Made by a program: the position numbers and the translations under genes. From Entomortierella parvispora (Eukaryota > Mortierellomycota > Mortierellomycetes > Mortierellales > Mortierellaceae), in NCBI GenBank assembly GCA_963573315.1, contig OY752141.1, positions 4,216,001 to 4,280,000 of the forward strand: a stretch of 64,000 bases of DNA, given 5' to 3'. Below the pieces are notes generated by a model. That model worked only from the letters and a program-made list of their open reading frames with translations. It was not told the origin of the DNA and did no database searches. Positions within the stretch are counted from its first letter, which is position 1. Each line of letters opens with the position of its first letter. Positions 35,407 through 47,643 of the stretch are shown here, in pieces.

Positions 35407-38240
35407 TTAACGCATCGAGACGTTGGGGGTGCGCCAGAGGTCATCGGTGATGGGCGGTTTCTGAGCACAGATGACTTTGATGACCAGCTCTGCATTCTCT
35501 TCCAGACATTCATCCTGCATCCTCAAGATTGTTTCCTCAAAGACAGATCGCTCCAACCGATTCATCTCGATAATCTCCTCCCGCAGACTCTCCACCATAT
35601 CAAGATATGTTCTCATGGCATGTTGGCCTCGAGCGCCTGCCCAGTCGCCCAACGGGATCCCGAAATCATAACATTCTACATTGACCAATCCGGCGCCCAA
35701 GATGGTCGGCATCAAAGCCTCGACCAGCTGCATCGGGTTCAGTCCAGAGCTCAAAGCCGCCTTTTCCACCCACCGGTTCACGACCAGGGATTCGACTCCA
35801 CCCCGGACAATCATGCCGTTGGACTCTGCAATCTGGATCCAGCCGCCAGGTCGAGTGAGACGCCGGAGCTCTGCGAAATGAGGGGTCCATTCCTGGATGG
35901 GGGTCCGGAACGCGCCCAGCTTCTGATGCACGAGATCAAACTCGCCCTCTTGATCTCTCACATCTCGACGGCGGAACTTGCAATTCTCGGGGATCCGCAG
36001 GGGTAGGTGTTTGGTGTCTAAGAGGGGGTCCAGTGCATAGACGAGCGTCCTTGAATGTTTGAGAGCCATGTCCTATTTTTTCATTTCGCATGCAGTTAGT
36101 TTTTTTTTTCTTTTCTTTTTTGGGTTCTTGTTCTTCACAAAAATAAATGAGTCGGGAGATAATGACGAGGTTTCTTACCAATGCCCATTCTCCAGACGAA
36201 CAATTAACATCAATCATCTTTCGGAAGGGTTTCCCGACGGGCGCCATCAAGTCTAGCTCATAGGTGATACGATCCAAGTAAAACGGACTAGATGAAATGA
36301 AAGAATGAATAGAAAACAAAAGTATCAATTGGTCTGTGTCCTAATGCAAGATGAGCACAGCACCCACAAAAGGATGAATCCCAAGAGAAATTTGGTCAAA
36401 AAGTAAAAAAAAAAAAAAAAAAAAGCACTCACGTTTCTGGATGATCCAATTCATCAGGAAACACGGGGATGATCCATCCAGGCACATCCGGGTTTGGGTT
36501 GAAAGTAAGCGCGTCCGTGACTTGATCGACCCACTTAAAGATCCGTTCCCGCTTCTCAGTCTCCTTGGGGTTTGTAGGATTCTGTCGAGCCAACCTCGCA
36601 AATACTTGGTTCGCTCCCGGGAGTTGACCGTTGCGTGTGGCCGACGACGATCCCGTGTCGATCAGAGGTCCCGCGCCTGCCAAAATATCCGTGTGCTTGT
36701 TGTTGTTGTTGTTGTTCTTATGACTTGCAGGAACTGGAGAAGGCGTGGCTTCTCGCTCTTTCTCTGCAGGGAACGTGGTCGTTAATCGAGGCTGTTGACC
36801 TGTGATGAGTGGATGGTGGCCGTTTTGTTGCTGGTGCGAACCTGGGTGAGGGGAAGGAGACGGGGAGGACGGCAAATGATCCTGTTGCTGATACGAAGGG
36901 TGGGGCGGGTGGCTGTTATCGTTGGGAGGAAACCCTTGACTGTTGAAAGTATTATTCCTGTTGTTAGTGCTGGCGTTATTGTTGTTCAGGAAGGAATTGG
37001 TCCTTGATCCTCCACCATGAGTGGCGGCTGCTGCAGTTGTCGCCGCTCCGTGTCCATATCCTCCATTCGGGAGAGGATGGGAGCTTGCTCTATTACTGCT
37101 GTTGGTCGGTGCATTGTTCAGGAAGGAGTGCATAGACGACAGCCTTTGCTGATGATCATTGTACTCTTGTTGTTGTTGTTGTTGTTGTTGTTGTTGCAAC
37201 CGAAGGACCTGGTGGTGCTGCAGTTGGCTACTGTTTTGAGATTTCGAATCGCCATTGCCACCGCCAAGCTGAAGACCTGCCATGGACGTGACCATCCCCC
37301 CAACAGCACCGATAGTACCACTGTTTCCGATGGTATGTTCATCCTCTGCAAAGGGTATCGTCGAGGGAGAAACGGAAGCACGGACCGTTGGGGTTGAAGA
37401 GTGTTGTGGCTGTGCCTGTGAGTGACTGGGATGGAGAGTCGAGAATCGTCCCTGTTGTTGTTGTTGTTGTTGTGGATGAGGGGAAACCGAGGTTGGTCTG
37501 GACAATGAATCCATTCCTTGCCCGGCCTGGCGTGTCATCGAGCTACCTTTTGGATGGTTGCTGTAGTATCCATAATTGTCCTCGTCATCGGGACTCTGGC
37601 CCAGGATTGCATTATGTGTCGTCATCCTAGATCCTCCTCCAGCAGTCAGTCGACTCGCATGGATGTTGGTGGCTCCTACTCCTGCTGCTGTTGCCGCTGC
37701 TGCTCCTGCACTCGCAGGCAAACCAGACGAAGAGGGAGTTGTGGCCCCGCCTCCTTTGAGTCGAGATCCACCGTATTGAAAATGCAAGCTAGAGTCCGAA
37801 GCCTTCTTCTGTTGATCCAGTCGACCAGGGCTGGACAGGTTAGGGTGATAGCTCCATCTCGATCCTGCTTCTGCACCATCTCCGTTTCCTCCTGCGATTG
37901 CTTTTCCAGATCCCCTTCCTCCTCCTGCCCCTCCTCCTCCTCTCGTCGTAGCACCGTTACCACCAGGCCCACCTGTCCTGGATCCGGATCCAAAGGGTCC
38001 ACCGGTCTCTGTGCTAGTATCGACGGGAGAACTGGGCGTGACCGAGGTCATGAAGCCGTGGACAGAGTAATGACCACTGTCGTTGGGTAAGGGTTGTTGG
38101 TTCTGTTGATAGTACTTGCTGGACCGGGATGCGGCCTTGACAGTGATGTTGTGGAACTTTGAGTGCTTGCTGGACCGAGACGAGGCAGCCTTGGATCGGA
38201 ACCCGTCCTGGTGACTGGGGCGCGATTTCGAGTTGCCCAT
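35407..38240 (-). CDS. SAM-dependent methyltransferase with long disordered N-terminus
   Basis: Three exons (38240-36433, 36287-36179, 36072-35407) join in phase to 860 residues. The first 540 or so residues are disordered: Ser/Asn/Gly/Gln-rich with several poly-Gln and poly-Asn runs. The C-terminal 320 residues are a class I methyltransferase of the type common in filamentous fungi. SAM motif I is IDVNCSSGEWAL (the usual D-G-C-G-x-G is altered to N-C-S-S-G), with EFDLVHQKL and LTRPGGWIQIAES following. The substrate is unknown. The related LaeA-like group includes regulators of secondary metabolism, but nothing here shows that role. The start MGNSKSRPS resembles an N-myristoylation signal (MGNxxS), so membrane association is possible. 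Intron 1 carries a 20-T run just after the donor. Confidence 0.85.
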
Positions 38241-39381
38241 GGTGTTGTATTGTCGGCGTGGTGGAGAAGAAAGCTCGAGACTAGAGACAGAAAGAGAGAG
38301 CGAGAGAAAGAGGCGACAAAAGGGGGACAGAGAGAGAGAGAAAAGAGAGAAAGAAAGAGAGAGAGAGAGAGGGTGGCAGGAGGGGGTATATGAAATGAAA
38401 AAAATATGAAAGAGTATGGAAGGAAGTAATAAAAGACAACCTTGTTGGTCTCACTGTCTCTGTATGGTCAGGTAACCTTGACCGGGGGAAGAGAAGAGAA
38501 GAGGTGGGTATAAAAAAAGAACAAGGAGAGAAAGACGATGAAGAGAGGAGAGCGAAAAAAGACGATCACACGATGGAGCAAAGGAATGGTTGATGTCGTT
38601 GCGTTAAAGAAGAGGTGCCTGACGGAAGAAAAAGAAAAAAAAAAAAAAAAAGAAAGGAAGAAAAAAAAGAGGGGTATATTTTCTATCTTTGGTGCAACAG
38701 TTGCAGGTGATAGACACAGGACGGCGGAAACAGGGGGGCAAAGAGTGACGGAGGGTGACAGAGAAGGAGGATGAGAGTGAGAGAGAGAGGGTGATGATGG
38801 AGACAAAAAAAGAAAGATGAAGAGAAGACGATGAGATGAGAGAAAAAGGAGACGAACGAGCGAGCGGTGGGACCCGAGAGCGGTGATGGTCGACAAAGAC
38901 ATGAGAGCACTTTTCTTTGTGGTGCGTCGAGTGAGTGTCGAGCGAGTGTCGAGTGAGTGTCTGCCCCGCCGGAGCAATCAAAGTGCTCTCATCTCCCGCA
39001 TCTCTCTCTCGTTCTCTCTTTGCCTGGCACTCTTTTTCTTGTCTGCCTAATTTCACTCTATCGCACTATCGTATGGTTGCACTCGCCATCCCTACAGCAG
39101 TCTATCCCTCTTTGTTCCATCCTCCATCCTCTCTGTCCGCTGCAAACTTGTCGTTTCTGCTCGCGTGGTGCATCAAACGCCACCCTCATCTTCTTCACAC
39201 AAACCTTTCCATCCCTTTCGCCGCTCTTTTGTCTGAACACGCGTTTCATTCATTTCTATTTTTTTTTAAAAAAAGTTTTTATAATACAATGGGGGGATTG
39301 GGAGAAGGACAAGCAAGGTCAACCAAAACAAAAAAAAAAGCCTCTATGAGACTCAACCTGCCGCTCGCAACCAGACAACCA
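38241..39381. other. Intergenic region with simple repeats
   Basis: No gene supported. 38290-38375 is GA-rich, 38636-38672 is A-rich, and 38928-38960 is three tandem 11-mers of the form CGAG(T/C)GAGTGT. A likely TFIIA 3' region lies near 39290-39381. Confidence 0.5.
38928..38960 (+). repeat. Three tandem 11-bp units
   Basis: CGAGTGAGTGT, CGAGCGAGTGT and CGAGTGAGTGT back to back, one substitution between units. Confidence 0.9.
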
Positions 39382-40662
39382 TCACCATTCAAAGTCGCCC
39401 GTGGCCTTGTGGAATAGATAATCGCGTCCATTGATCAACATGATGCCATCCTTGAGCACGCACTTCCACTTGTTCTTTGTCCGGGATACCTTGTCGTATT
39501 GACACAGCACAATGTTGTCAGACTCTTCGTCAATTTCTCCATCGCTGTCGTCCAGATCGGATCCCAAGTCTGCATCGTCTCCTGCGCCTCCTTCATCATC
39601 GTCTTCACCATCTACTTGACCAATGCTGGCGCCAAGCATCTCCAGTCCCGCTCCTCCATCAAGTCTTGCCTTGCGCGCTGCTCGATCCGAGAGCGTAAGT
39701 GTAAAAGTCACCTCACCCTCGTCTCTTTGTGCTTCCCGGAACCTTTTCTCCACATATGCATCCATCTCGGCCGTCGTCATAAACTCTAGTGAACTCTCTG
39801 TTGCTCCGTCCGCCTGTGGAATGTTGTCGTCTTGGTCCGCCTGGCCATTACGTCCTCCTCCTGGCAAGGCAATGTTCCTGTTGTTGCGAGGGGGGGCATG
39901 TGCTAGGGGTCGTCCTGCATTGCCGGATTCTCCAGGCAGGGTCGCCGACGCCACGTTGGCAAGGTTGGCAGCAGGAGTCGTCTCATTACGGTAGTTGAAG
40001 TTCTAGTATCGTCCAACCCAGAGAGATAATAAGTATCTTTGTGAATCAAAAAGAAATCGGATCAGGGCCTTCATCCACCCTCAGTAAAAGCTTACCACTG
40101 GGGGCAAAGGAGCAGTGTATGGCTGGGATACGTGAGCGGGCACATATGACTGGGGAAGACCCGGGACGGCCACTGGTGGCCCAGGACGGGAGGCGCGCGA
40201 GGGTCCAGGAAGCGCTACCGGAGGGAGAGCGATCGAAGACGCGGGTGCAGCTGCAGGGGCCTCGTAGGTGGATGGTTCCTCAAAAGGGTACGTCTCGACC
40301 GAGCCGGCAGGCTCTGGGGCTTGGAAGGCCGTGACTCTGGACTGGGCGATCTTGGCCTCCCACGACTGCATGACATCAAGAAGATATAAATCCATGGTTA
40401 GAACGGGGTAGTAGAGGAAAGAAGCACAGCAACGTCTTCTCTTTGACCTACACGTTGCAGCTCATGCATGATGGTCTCGTCCACGCCCATGTCTTCAAAA
40501 TCGCGACGGACGTTGGTGATCACGTCGTCAATGACGAATCTGTAGACGGCGGTCTGAGGTAAAAAGGGTGTTAGTTGGCATTGGTGGCAAAATGGAGTCA
40601 AAAGAAGAATCAAGGAAGCGCAGGGAAGACGAAGAGAGTCATACCACAGTGCTGTTGGCCAT
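39382..40662 (-). CDS. TOA1: Transcription factor IIA large (alpha/beta) subunit
   Basis: Four exons (40662-40645, 40553-40452, 40365-40096, 40002-39382) give 336 residues. Exon 1 encodes only MANSTV. The N-terminal helical region (VYRFVIDDVITNVRRDF, DETIMHELQRSWEAKI) and the C-terminal beta-barrel part (DNIVLCQYDKVSRTKNKWKC, LKDGIMLINGRDYLFHKATG, ending DFEW) are the two conserved TFIIA-L blocks, joined by a variable Pro/Ala-rich linker and an acidic stretch. TFIIA binds TBP and TATA DNA to stabilise the RNA polymerase II preinitiation complex. The donor of exon 2 is GTAGGT at 40451; the alternative GTGTAG one codon earlier breaks phase. The small TFIIA subunit is encoded at 51485-52166. Confidence 0.96.
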
Positions 40663-40983
40663 GGCAGGTTTTTTCTTTTTGTAGTCAGTGAAGAGAAAGG
40701 AAGTTCGGAGGGAGTTTCAAGCTCAGAGTGAAAGGAGGGGGAGGGCCAAGGAGTCGGTCAAGGAGTCAAGCGAGCCGGGAGAGAAGGGTCAATGAAAGAG
40801 AGAATGAGAATGAACAAGCAAAAGAAAGAGATGAAATTGTCAATGAAAGAGAGACGGCAGAAAAGCGGTGTTGCAGTTTTTTCGCTTTCTACCGCGCACT
40901 TTATATACACGTCACCGGTCACGTGCATCGCAGGCCTGCTTCCGATCTGCCGCGGAGATGGGTCGGATGACCGGTCTATGTTT

Positions 40984-42464
40984 CTATGTCCTTGCTTGCG
41001 CTGCCTGTCGGATGCTATCAAAGTAAGGGTGCAAAGCAGCTGGAACGAGACGCAGACTCAGACTCAGCAAAGAGAGATGACAACAACTGCAAAAAACAAA
41101 ACCACAGTAAGGGGGCGAGCCAATGATTTGACTACGACCCGCAACACGCACCTTTTTTCGCAGAGATCCTCCTAGCTGGGTCATATTCGATCATCTGGTG
41201 CAGCAGATCCACGCCTTCGGGACAGAGCGTCGGAACAGTCTTCTCCAGTGGCTGTCGGTGCCAGACCGGGAAATTGGGCTTCCAATCCCTAAGACCCGTG
41301 ATCCCAGGCCAGTTTTCCTCCGTGGGCGTACCCCGTAGTCGAAAGATCCTGTACAGCTCGTCAATCTCTGAATCGCCAGGAAACAAGGGTCGCTTTAACA
41401 CCATCTCTGCAAAGATGCATCCAATGCTCCATATGTCGACCGCAGTGGAATAATGTCGAGATCCCATCAAAATTTCGGGCGCACGATACCATAGAGTCAC
41501 CACTTCGTGAGTATAGACGCGCAATGGGATCCCAAACGCACGCGCCAGTCCAAAGTCTGCAAGTTTGAGGTTCCTAGATTCGTCAATCAAGAGGTTCTGA
41601 GGTTTGAGATCACGGTGAAGGATGCGCCGTCCATGACAGTATTCCACGCCCTTGATCAACTGGTAGAGATACTCCTGCAGGTGCAACGCGCGCACGGTCA
41701 TCGTCGATTCATCACATTCCATACAAGAAGGTGAGGTGCATTAGTTCAAAACTTCAAAGCGTTCAAATACATCCACGTCCAGAAAAATACAGCCCCTGAA
41801 AATGTCTGGCGTTTTTTTCGTACCTTGACCTGGTCAAGCGGCAGACCGGTGATGGTGGTGGTTGGGAGTGTATCCATGTACTTTTTTAGATCCAGGTCCA
41901 GGAACTCAAACACGAGGTAGAGTCGATTATCGTCGTGGATAATATCGAGCAGCCTGTTGCAAGGGGTAAGGAACAAAAAATAAAGAAAGGAGTCAAGGAA
42001 AGAAAGAAAAGAAAGAAAAGTATCTCCTGAAATCGACCATGGGAACACGGGAAACAGCCCAAAGAAGAGAGGACTTTCTGTTTGCGGACATACTGGACAA
42101 CATGGTCATGCTTGAGTTCTTTCAGCAGGGAGATCTCGCGGATGGCGGTACTGGGCACGCCTATGATACGTGAGAAGGGCATATTTAAGTTGAAAGTCGA
42201 TGGTAACGATGTTCTTATGCATGTATACCTTCGTCCTCGTTCTCGAGCCGAATCTTTTTCATAGCAACGGTCCTCCCGGTAGCCTTTTCTCTATCAATGT
42301 GGAGAGAAATGGTGGTGCACCATCGTAAGTAGACTGTGGACAGATAGATGACTGAAGAGAAGAGATGCAAGATCTACGGTGGATCCGTACGTGGCTTTGT
42401 AGACAACGCCATAGGTGCCCTCGCCAATCTTTTCCAGTTTTTGGTATGCATCCGAGGAGGACAT
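40984..42464 (-). CDS. CDK1: Cyclin-dependent kinase 1 (Cdc2/Cdc28)
   Basis: Six exons (42464-42391, 42290-42229, 42160-42094, 41953-41824, 41674-41152, 41039-40984) join in phase to about 303 residues, the standard CDK1 size. Visible features are the Gly loop [11 protein letters not shown] with the inhibitory Thr-Tyr pair, the catalytic Lys in [14 protein letters not shown], an intact PSTAIRE helix, [10 protein letters not shown], the DFGLARAFG loop, and [13 protein letters not shown] with the activating Thr. It drives G2/M entry with cyclins. Exon 5 must begin at the GAG in CTGCAG-GAG; the open sequence upstream of it is intronic. Start codons of CDK1 and COX17 are divergent, 331 bases apart. 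Confidence 0.97.
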
Positions 42465-42795
42465 TGGGCAAGGATTAGGGTTGATGCGATAAAGCAGAGT
42501 GTGGGGAGCAGAGCAGAGCAGGAAGGGAAAGGAGGAAGCGTGAAGAAGGAGAGAGAGAGGAGGAGAGAAGGAGGAGGACAACCATGAAATACTACCCCAG
42601 CTTGCACCAAGGGGCAGCGACATGCAGCCACGTGACCATCTCATCTGCCCGATCCGGCTCTCCGGAGAGGAGTGCCTTTGTTCCTTTGCTCTTTTTCTCC
42701 TGCAAAAGGACATCCTCCTTCCTCCGCTCTTCTCCTTCCTCGCATTCCATCTCTCCTTCTCTTTCACAGCAACCCACTGCCCACATCACATCACA
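42465..42795. promoter_or_regulatory. Shared upstream region of CDK1 and COX17
   Basis: Divergent start codons bound this 331-base stretch; it is pyrimidine-rich toward COX17 and purine-rich toward CDK1. No defined element was identified. Confidence 0.45.
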
Positions 42796-42999
42796 ATGGC
42801 ATCTGAAGCTCAAGTCTCCTCTACCCCTGTCTCCACAGCCCCTATCGGCAAGGACGGCAAGCCCCTCAAGCCATGCTGCGCTTGCCCAGAGACCAAGAAG
42901 GTCCGCGACCAATGCGTCTTCAACCTTGGCGAGGAGAACTGCCTCGACATGATCAAGGCCCACCAGCAATGTCTCCGTGACCTCGGATTCAAGATCTAG
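42796..42999 (+). CDS. COX17: COX17 copper chaperone
   Basis: Single exon of 67 residues. [16 protein letters not shown] carries the copper-binding Cys pair and the first Cx9[12 protein letters not shown] is the second Cx9C, and the C-terminus LGFKI matches COX17. The protein works in the mitochondrial intermembrane space, passing Cu(I) to SCO1 and COX11 for cytochrome c oxidase assembly. The twin Cx9C fold would be oxidised by the Mia40 pathway. The start is the first ATG after a CACATCACA leader. Confidence 0.96.
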   Translation: MASEAQVSSTPVSTAPIGKDGKPLKPCCACPETKKVRDQCVFNLGEENCLDMIKAHQQCLRDLGFKI

Positions 43000-43194
43000 A
43001 TCTTTTCTTCCTCCTCTTCTTCACACTTGCATTCTTCATAAACAGCTATAATAGACTGGCTTTGTCTGCCACTACCCTTTTTTCTCTCTGCGGATCAGTT
43101 CCTTTGTTTTGATGTGTATGTGTGTGTACAGGCGAACAGGCGAATGAATGCTCGGTCGCCTCCTATTGCTCCTTCTTGGGCTTCCTTGTCTGCC

Positions 43195-44597
43195 TCAGCT
43201 GCACATTCCCTGCCTCCGCTGGGCAAAGATCGCCGTGGTAAAAGGCCTGTTGTGTTCGTCCATGCCAAAAATCGGAGATCCGACGTTAGTAATCAGCCTG
43301 CAACAGAGTTTGACAGGTTGACAGGTCGACAGGACAGGTCCTCATTTTGGTTGCTTTGCTCCCCTTACCCTTCAAATCGCACGACAATGCGGTTCGCTAC
43401 GTAGCCCACAAGCGTTAGGACGATCCCTACTGGACTCTTTGACCTGAATAGAACAATGTCATGGGAATGAGCAGACATATCAAGAACGAAGTCCCCCTGT
43501 TCAATTCTCAGCACCCTTTGGTTTTTGTTTTGTTTCTGGTCGCCATGGTCCGCCTCCCATCACGCCATCGGTGGCTCTTTTGTGTGCAAAAAGACTCTGG
43601 AAGATGTATATAGAAAGAAAATTGCCAGACAACATCTTGACGCGTTGCTTTTGTTCTTGCAAGTTCCAATTGAAACACCCCTGCCTGCGCATCCCATGTA
43701 GCCAAGTGCACCCTGTGGTCATGCTCCTTCCTTGCCGTTTGTGAAAGGGCTTGTCCTGTAAACTCATTCTTGTTTGTCTTACCAAGTTGCGGTGCCTAGC
43801 CCCATCATCACGATACCGTAGTACATTGGATGGTCGCTCACATTGTACGGGAACGTGGTCACTCGGTGGTCCATAACGATTCCAAAGCAATTTCCTGTTC
43901 ATTCAACCATGAACACCGCAGCGTAAGGCAAATTAGTGGCGCATCCGAGAAAACTACTGATCCATGGATCGACATCCATCTGCTGAGAACTCTGACGGGA
44001 TTTTTTTACCAAAAAACGTGGCAGTCAATCCCAGTGCCCAGAACGAAGAAAAGAGGAGAGCGGTGCCCAGCGTAAAGAGCAGTGTGGCCGTCGCCTGGAT
44101 GAGTAGTTCATCCATACATGCTGCCTGTGGTTGGAGATCCATAGCGCTTTTATAGCTATCAGAGTTTTATCGTTTTGGCGAGATGTTATTGTTGGTATTG
44201 ACTGTTAGTTCAAACGACATTGACGCTCCCTTACATGTAGTCGCGGCAACATCCAACAAACCCAACGACGACCGCAAGTGCGTAGCAAGCATGGTACGGA
44301 TTTCCGCCGAAAAGTCGCGTCAGAACTCTGGTGCGATACTCTGGTTGATGTACGCATGAAGCAGTGAGAGGGAGACAGACAGAGAGATCATGTCAGTACT
44401 GAGGCACGTTCACCTCGTCTATAGCCTGCGAATAAGGAAAGGCTACAACAGAAAGAGGAATAGCCATTACCACAGAGCGCAGAGATGTTACAGAAGAGAG
44501 GATAAAAGGCAGAGGCAGCCGCTGCGATCCAAAAGTAAGGATCGGACCAGTGGACAAAGTGGCCTGCGGTTGCAATGCACCGGATCATGGAGCTCAT
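43195..44597 (-). CDS. OPI3: Phospholipid (PE) N-methyltransferase, PEMT/OPI3 type
   Basis: Six short exons (44597-44471, 44340-44235, 44155-44010, 43894-43783, 43443-43369, 43246-43195) give 205 residues, the size of OPI3 and animal PEMT. Conserved blocks are DPYFWIAAAASAFYPLFCNI, YRTRVLTRLFGGNPYHACY, SSFWALGLTATFFG, HRVTTFPYNVSDHPMYYG and, at the end, VVRFEGPFTTAIFAQRRQ. It has four predicted membrane helices. The enzyme sits in the ER membrane and methylates phosphatidylethanolamine derivatives to phosphatidylcholine using SAM. The last exon encodes only 17 residues; its GG|G joint preserves the conserved EGPFT. It is head-to-head with the PQ-loop gene. Confidence 0.93.
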
Positions 44598-45266
44598 GGT
44601 TGAAGGGCCAAGGGATGAAGGAAAAGAGGCAGGAGGAGGTGAGGAAAGAAAGAAAGAGAGCAATTGGTGCAACGAAATGAAATGGGTTGTCGAGCAACAG
44701 TGGAACGTGGACGACAGTGTTCGCCATCAGACAAGTAGGCCAGAGAGACGAGGAACATGGATAGACAGATGGAGGCCCATCTCCACAGCAGTAGACGGGC
44801 GAAGGCCAAAGCACCGGACCATGCGGATGCTTCCCTTCTTCCCACCGACGCACGCGCACACCACGCGCGTCGTCTGCGTCTGCCAGATCTTTTTTTGTGT
44901 CTCCATTGGATCCTTTCTTTGTCTGCCCCCCTCCCTTTCCTCTTTCCTCTTCATCTCTTTCCCCCTTCACTTCACCATACTCTCCTCTGTCCTTCCCTGT
45001 TCCTGTTCCTGCTCCTGTTCTTCTCCTCCGACCTTCATCTCCCGCCTCGTCCGTATTGGCACTCCGGGCCACGCAGCGCGGCTTCAAACATTGATCATCA
45101 TCATTGGCTGGCGAATTGAACCGATCCAATCCCTTCTTCTCCCCGACTCTTTTCTCTCCCTCTCTCTCTCTTCTCTTTCAACTTCTTTCTTTCTCTGTTC
45201 TTTGTCTCCTTTCAGCTCGAACAAACAAACAAAAGCATAAAAAAAAACTCTCTATTCGCGAATGTC
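44598..45266. promoter_or_regulatory. Shared upstream region of PEMT and PQ-loop genes
   Basis: 669 bases between divergent starts. It is strongly C/T-rich near 44890-45230. No element was identified; open frames on both strands here are compositional. Confidence 0.45.
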
Positions 45267-47643
45267 ATGGAAGGGTCCCCTGCGGAATGCATTGGCTGGA
45301 TCAAGGTAGCGTCGCCTGCTGTCTAGTCTCATTCTACCGATTGCATGAGAGCTGACCCCTCTTCAATACGCTGTCCATTAGGCCTTGTTTAATGAATGTG
45401 TAACGACCCAACAGCAGGCCATGAGTCTGCTCATGGGTAAGGCATCCTTTCCTTTTCTCTCCCCACCCCTTGCCTGACGAACTGGTCCAGGGACCATTTT
45501 ACTTCTATTTTTTTGTTCTTTGCAGAGCGGACTTTTTTTTTTTGTTTTGCTGCCTTCAACAAACAAACAAGGTTGAATCCTGACCCGACCACATTCTTGT
45601 TGCTATGCTTCCTTAGGATACATGTCGATCTTCTGCTGGCTGAATGCTCAGATACCGTAAGGGGGACCTCAAATTTGATGACGACAGAGACCAGGTGCGC
45701 TGGAAAACGCGGATGGCAGACAGCTGACAGCCCTTTTTATTATTGGATTCTGTAGCCAGATCATTGAAAATTTCAAGCTGGGCTCAGCAGGTGGGTTGTG
45801 CTTGTGCAGCCAGAAAGATCGTTCGATGGAACAACTGGAACCCATGGCCGGTGCTGACCCCCAGGGCAACCCTCTAACGCCCGTTTCTTCTTCTTCTTGT
45901 GACTATAGAGTCCCTTTCATTACCGTTTCTGATTAATTGGCTGCTGGGTAGGAGACGTTGCGTCCAGGGTTGAGAACGTCCTGCCTCTAGATCATGTGTT
46001 TAACCCGCTTCTCTGTGCCCTCTCTTTCTTAGGCGATATCAGCAATCTGATCGGCTGCATCCTGACCCACCAACTTCCTTTCCAGGTACGGATGCGATGC
46101 AGACATTGGTCTATTAAGAGAGAGGGAGAATTCTTGCAATCTCTCTTCTGGCTTCGAGATTGTAGATGTTGATACTTCTCGCCTTTTCTTCCCTGTAGAT
46201 GTATCTCGCCATCTACTTTTGCATCGCAGACATCATTCTTTTTGGACAGTGGATTTACTATTCCCGTCAGGACCGATATAAACGATTGGCTCAGCACGAC
46301 ATACCCGATATCGCAGTCGGGGACCAGCCTGAAATTGCAGAAGCAGATCATCATCGCCATTCACTTCATCCCTCCCCTTCTCTGGCGAGCCGACCCCGCC
46401 ATTCAAGAAGAGCGACATCAGCAACAGTGTCGGCAGCTCCTGCAGCTTCTACAACGGCAACGGCAATTCTTCCTCTGCACCATGATCTAGTTCAGGGCGA
46501 GAGCTCGGAGCTTGGCAGTGACCTCGATCAGGCTGAGAATCTCTCACCGCTGATGCACAGACCTAGGACAAGACGTGCGACAACAGCCACGGATATCTCA
46601 CATAGGAGAAGGTATATCTCACTTCTTTCCGTTGATGGGACAGAAGAAAGGTCGGCCATCTGACAAAGTCTCACCTTCTTGCTCCGTGTCTTTTTTCTGT
46701 AGTACATCCATTGTGCTTTTTGGACTGATGCTCCTGACGTTGCGACAGACCTGGCCTTCAGACTCGGCCCTGGAATCTCATTTTGGATCTGGATCATTGG
46801 CCACTGGTTCATTTCATGCCTCGGGCCGTGTCTTTGCACGGGCGGATCTTTCACAGGACGAGACAATCGCGGACGATCCCACGGATGTGAACATTGTGCA
46901 ATTGGGGCGGATATTTGCATGGGTCTGCACAATCTTCTATCTGTCTAGTCGGATGCCCCAGCTCTGGAAAAATGTATGTGTTTCCTCAGTCTCATTTTTT
47001 GGTTGTTCTTATTCGCTTGCTAACCTTTTCCCCTCCTCGGATCATAATTCCTTTTCGATCTCTGCAGTACAAAAGGAAGTCTGTTCAGGGGTTGTCAATC
47101 CTCATGTTCTTTTGGGCGGCCATGGGAAATCTCTCGTACACGCTCTCGATCCTCAATTCGCGTGAGGCCGTGGATCCAGCAACACGTCAACGGTTTCTCA
47201 GGGAAGCTGTGCCCTATGTCCTTGGATCGTCAGGAACATTGCTGTTTGATATCTCCATCTTTTGTCAATGGCTCTATTATACTGGAAGGTTTCGATTCTT
47301 GGATCGGATCCTGGACAGTATTTTTGGCACGCATCGGTCCCTCAGACGGCATGGGCCTCGGATCGGGGGCGGTCATCGACATCACCATGCGAGACAACGA
47401 GGAAGTCATCCGTCGAGGTCGGACAGTATGGTCTTGTCCCGCTCAGGAAGCCAGTCAGGCCTTTACAACATCTTGGTTGATGAGGAGGATCCGGATCTGG
47501 CCGAGGACAGCAACCAAGGAGATCCAAAGGCTACCACTGTTGGCGCCTCTCCATCTGCAGCCGTCCTTCAAGAAACGAGCCTGCAGCCGAGCTCTTCTTC
47601 CTCATTGCCTGCAGTGGTAGTCGACCATACCCATTCTCCATGA
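45267..47643 (+). CDS. PQ-loop vacuolar/lysosomal amino-acid transporter-like protein
   Basis: Nine exons (45267-45305, 45382-45436, 45617-45656, 45756-45790, 45909-45947, 46033-46085, 46199-46611, 46703-46973, 47068-47643) join in phase to 506 residues. The start MEGSPAECIGWIK matches the CxGW opening of this family. The two PQ motifs are QIPQIIENF (across exons 3/4) and SRMPQLWKNYKRKSVQGLS, with seven expected helices. Fungal relatives YPQ1-3 and animal PQLC2 export cationic amino acids from the vacuole or lysosome. A loop of about 120 residues between helices 4 and 5 and a Ser/His-rich C-terminal tail are additions likely to be cytosolic and regulatory. The first ATG (45263) is out of frame with the conserved start. 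Confidence 0.9.

Noticed and set aside
44575..45240. 221-codon open frame between PEMT and the PQ-loop gene
   Set aside because: C/T-rich compositional frame overlapping the first PEMT exon and its promoter.
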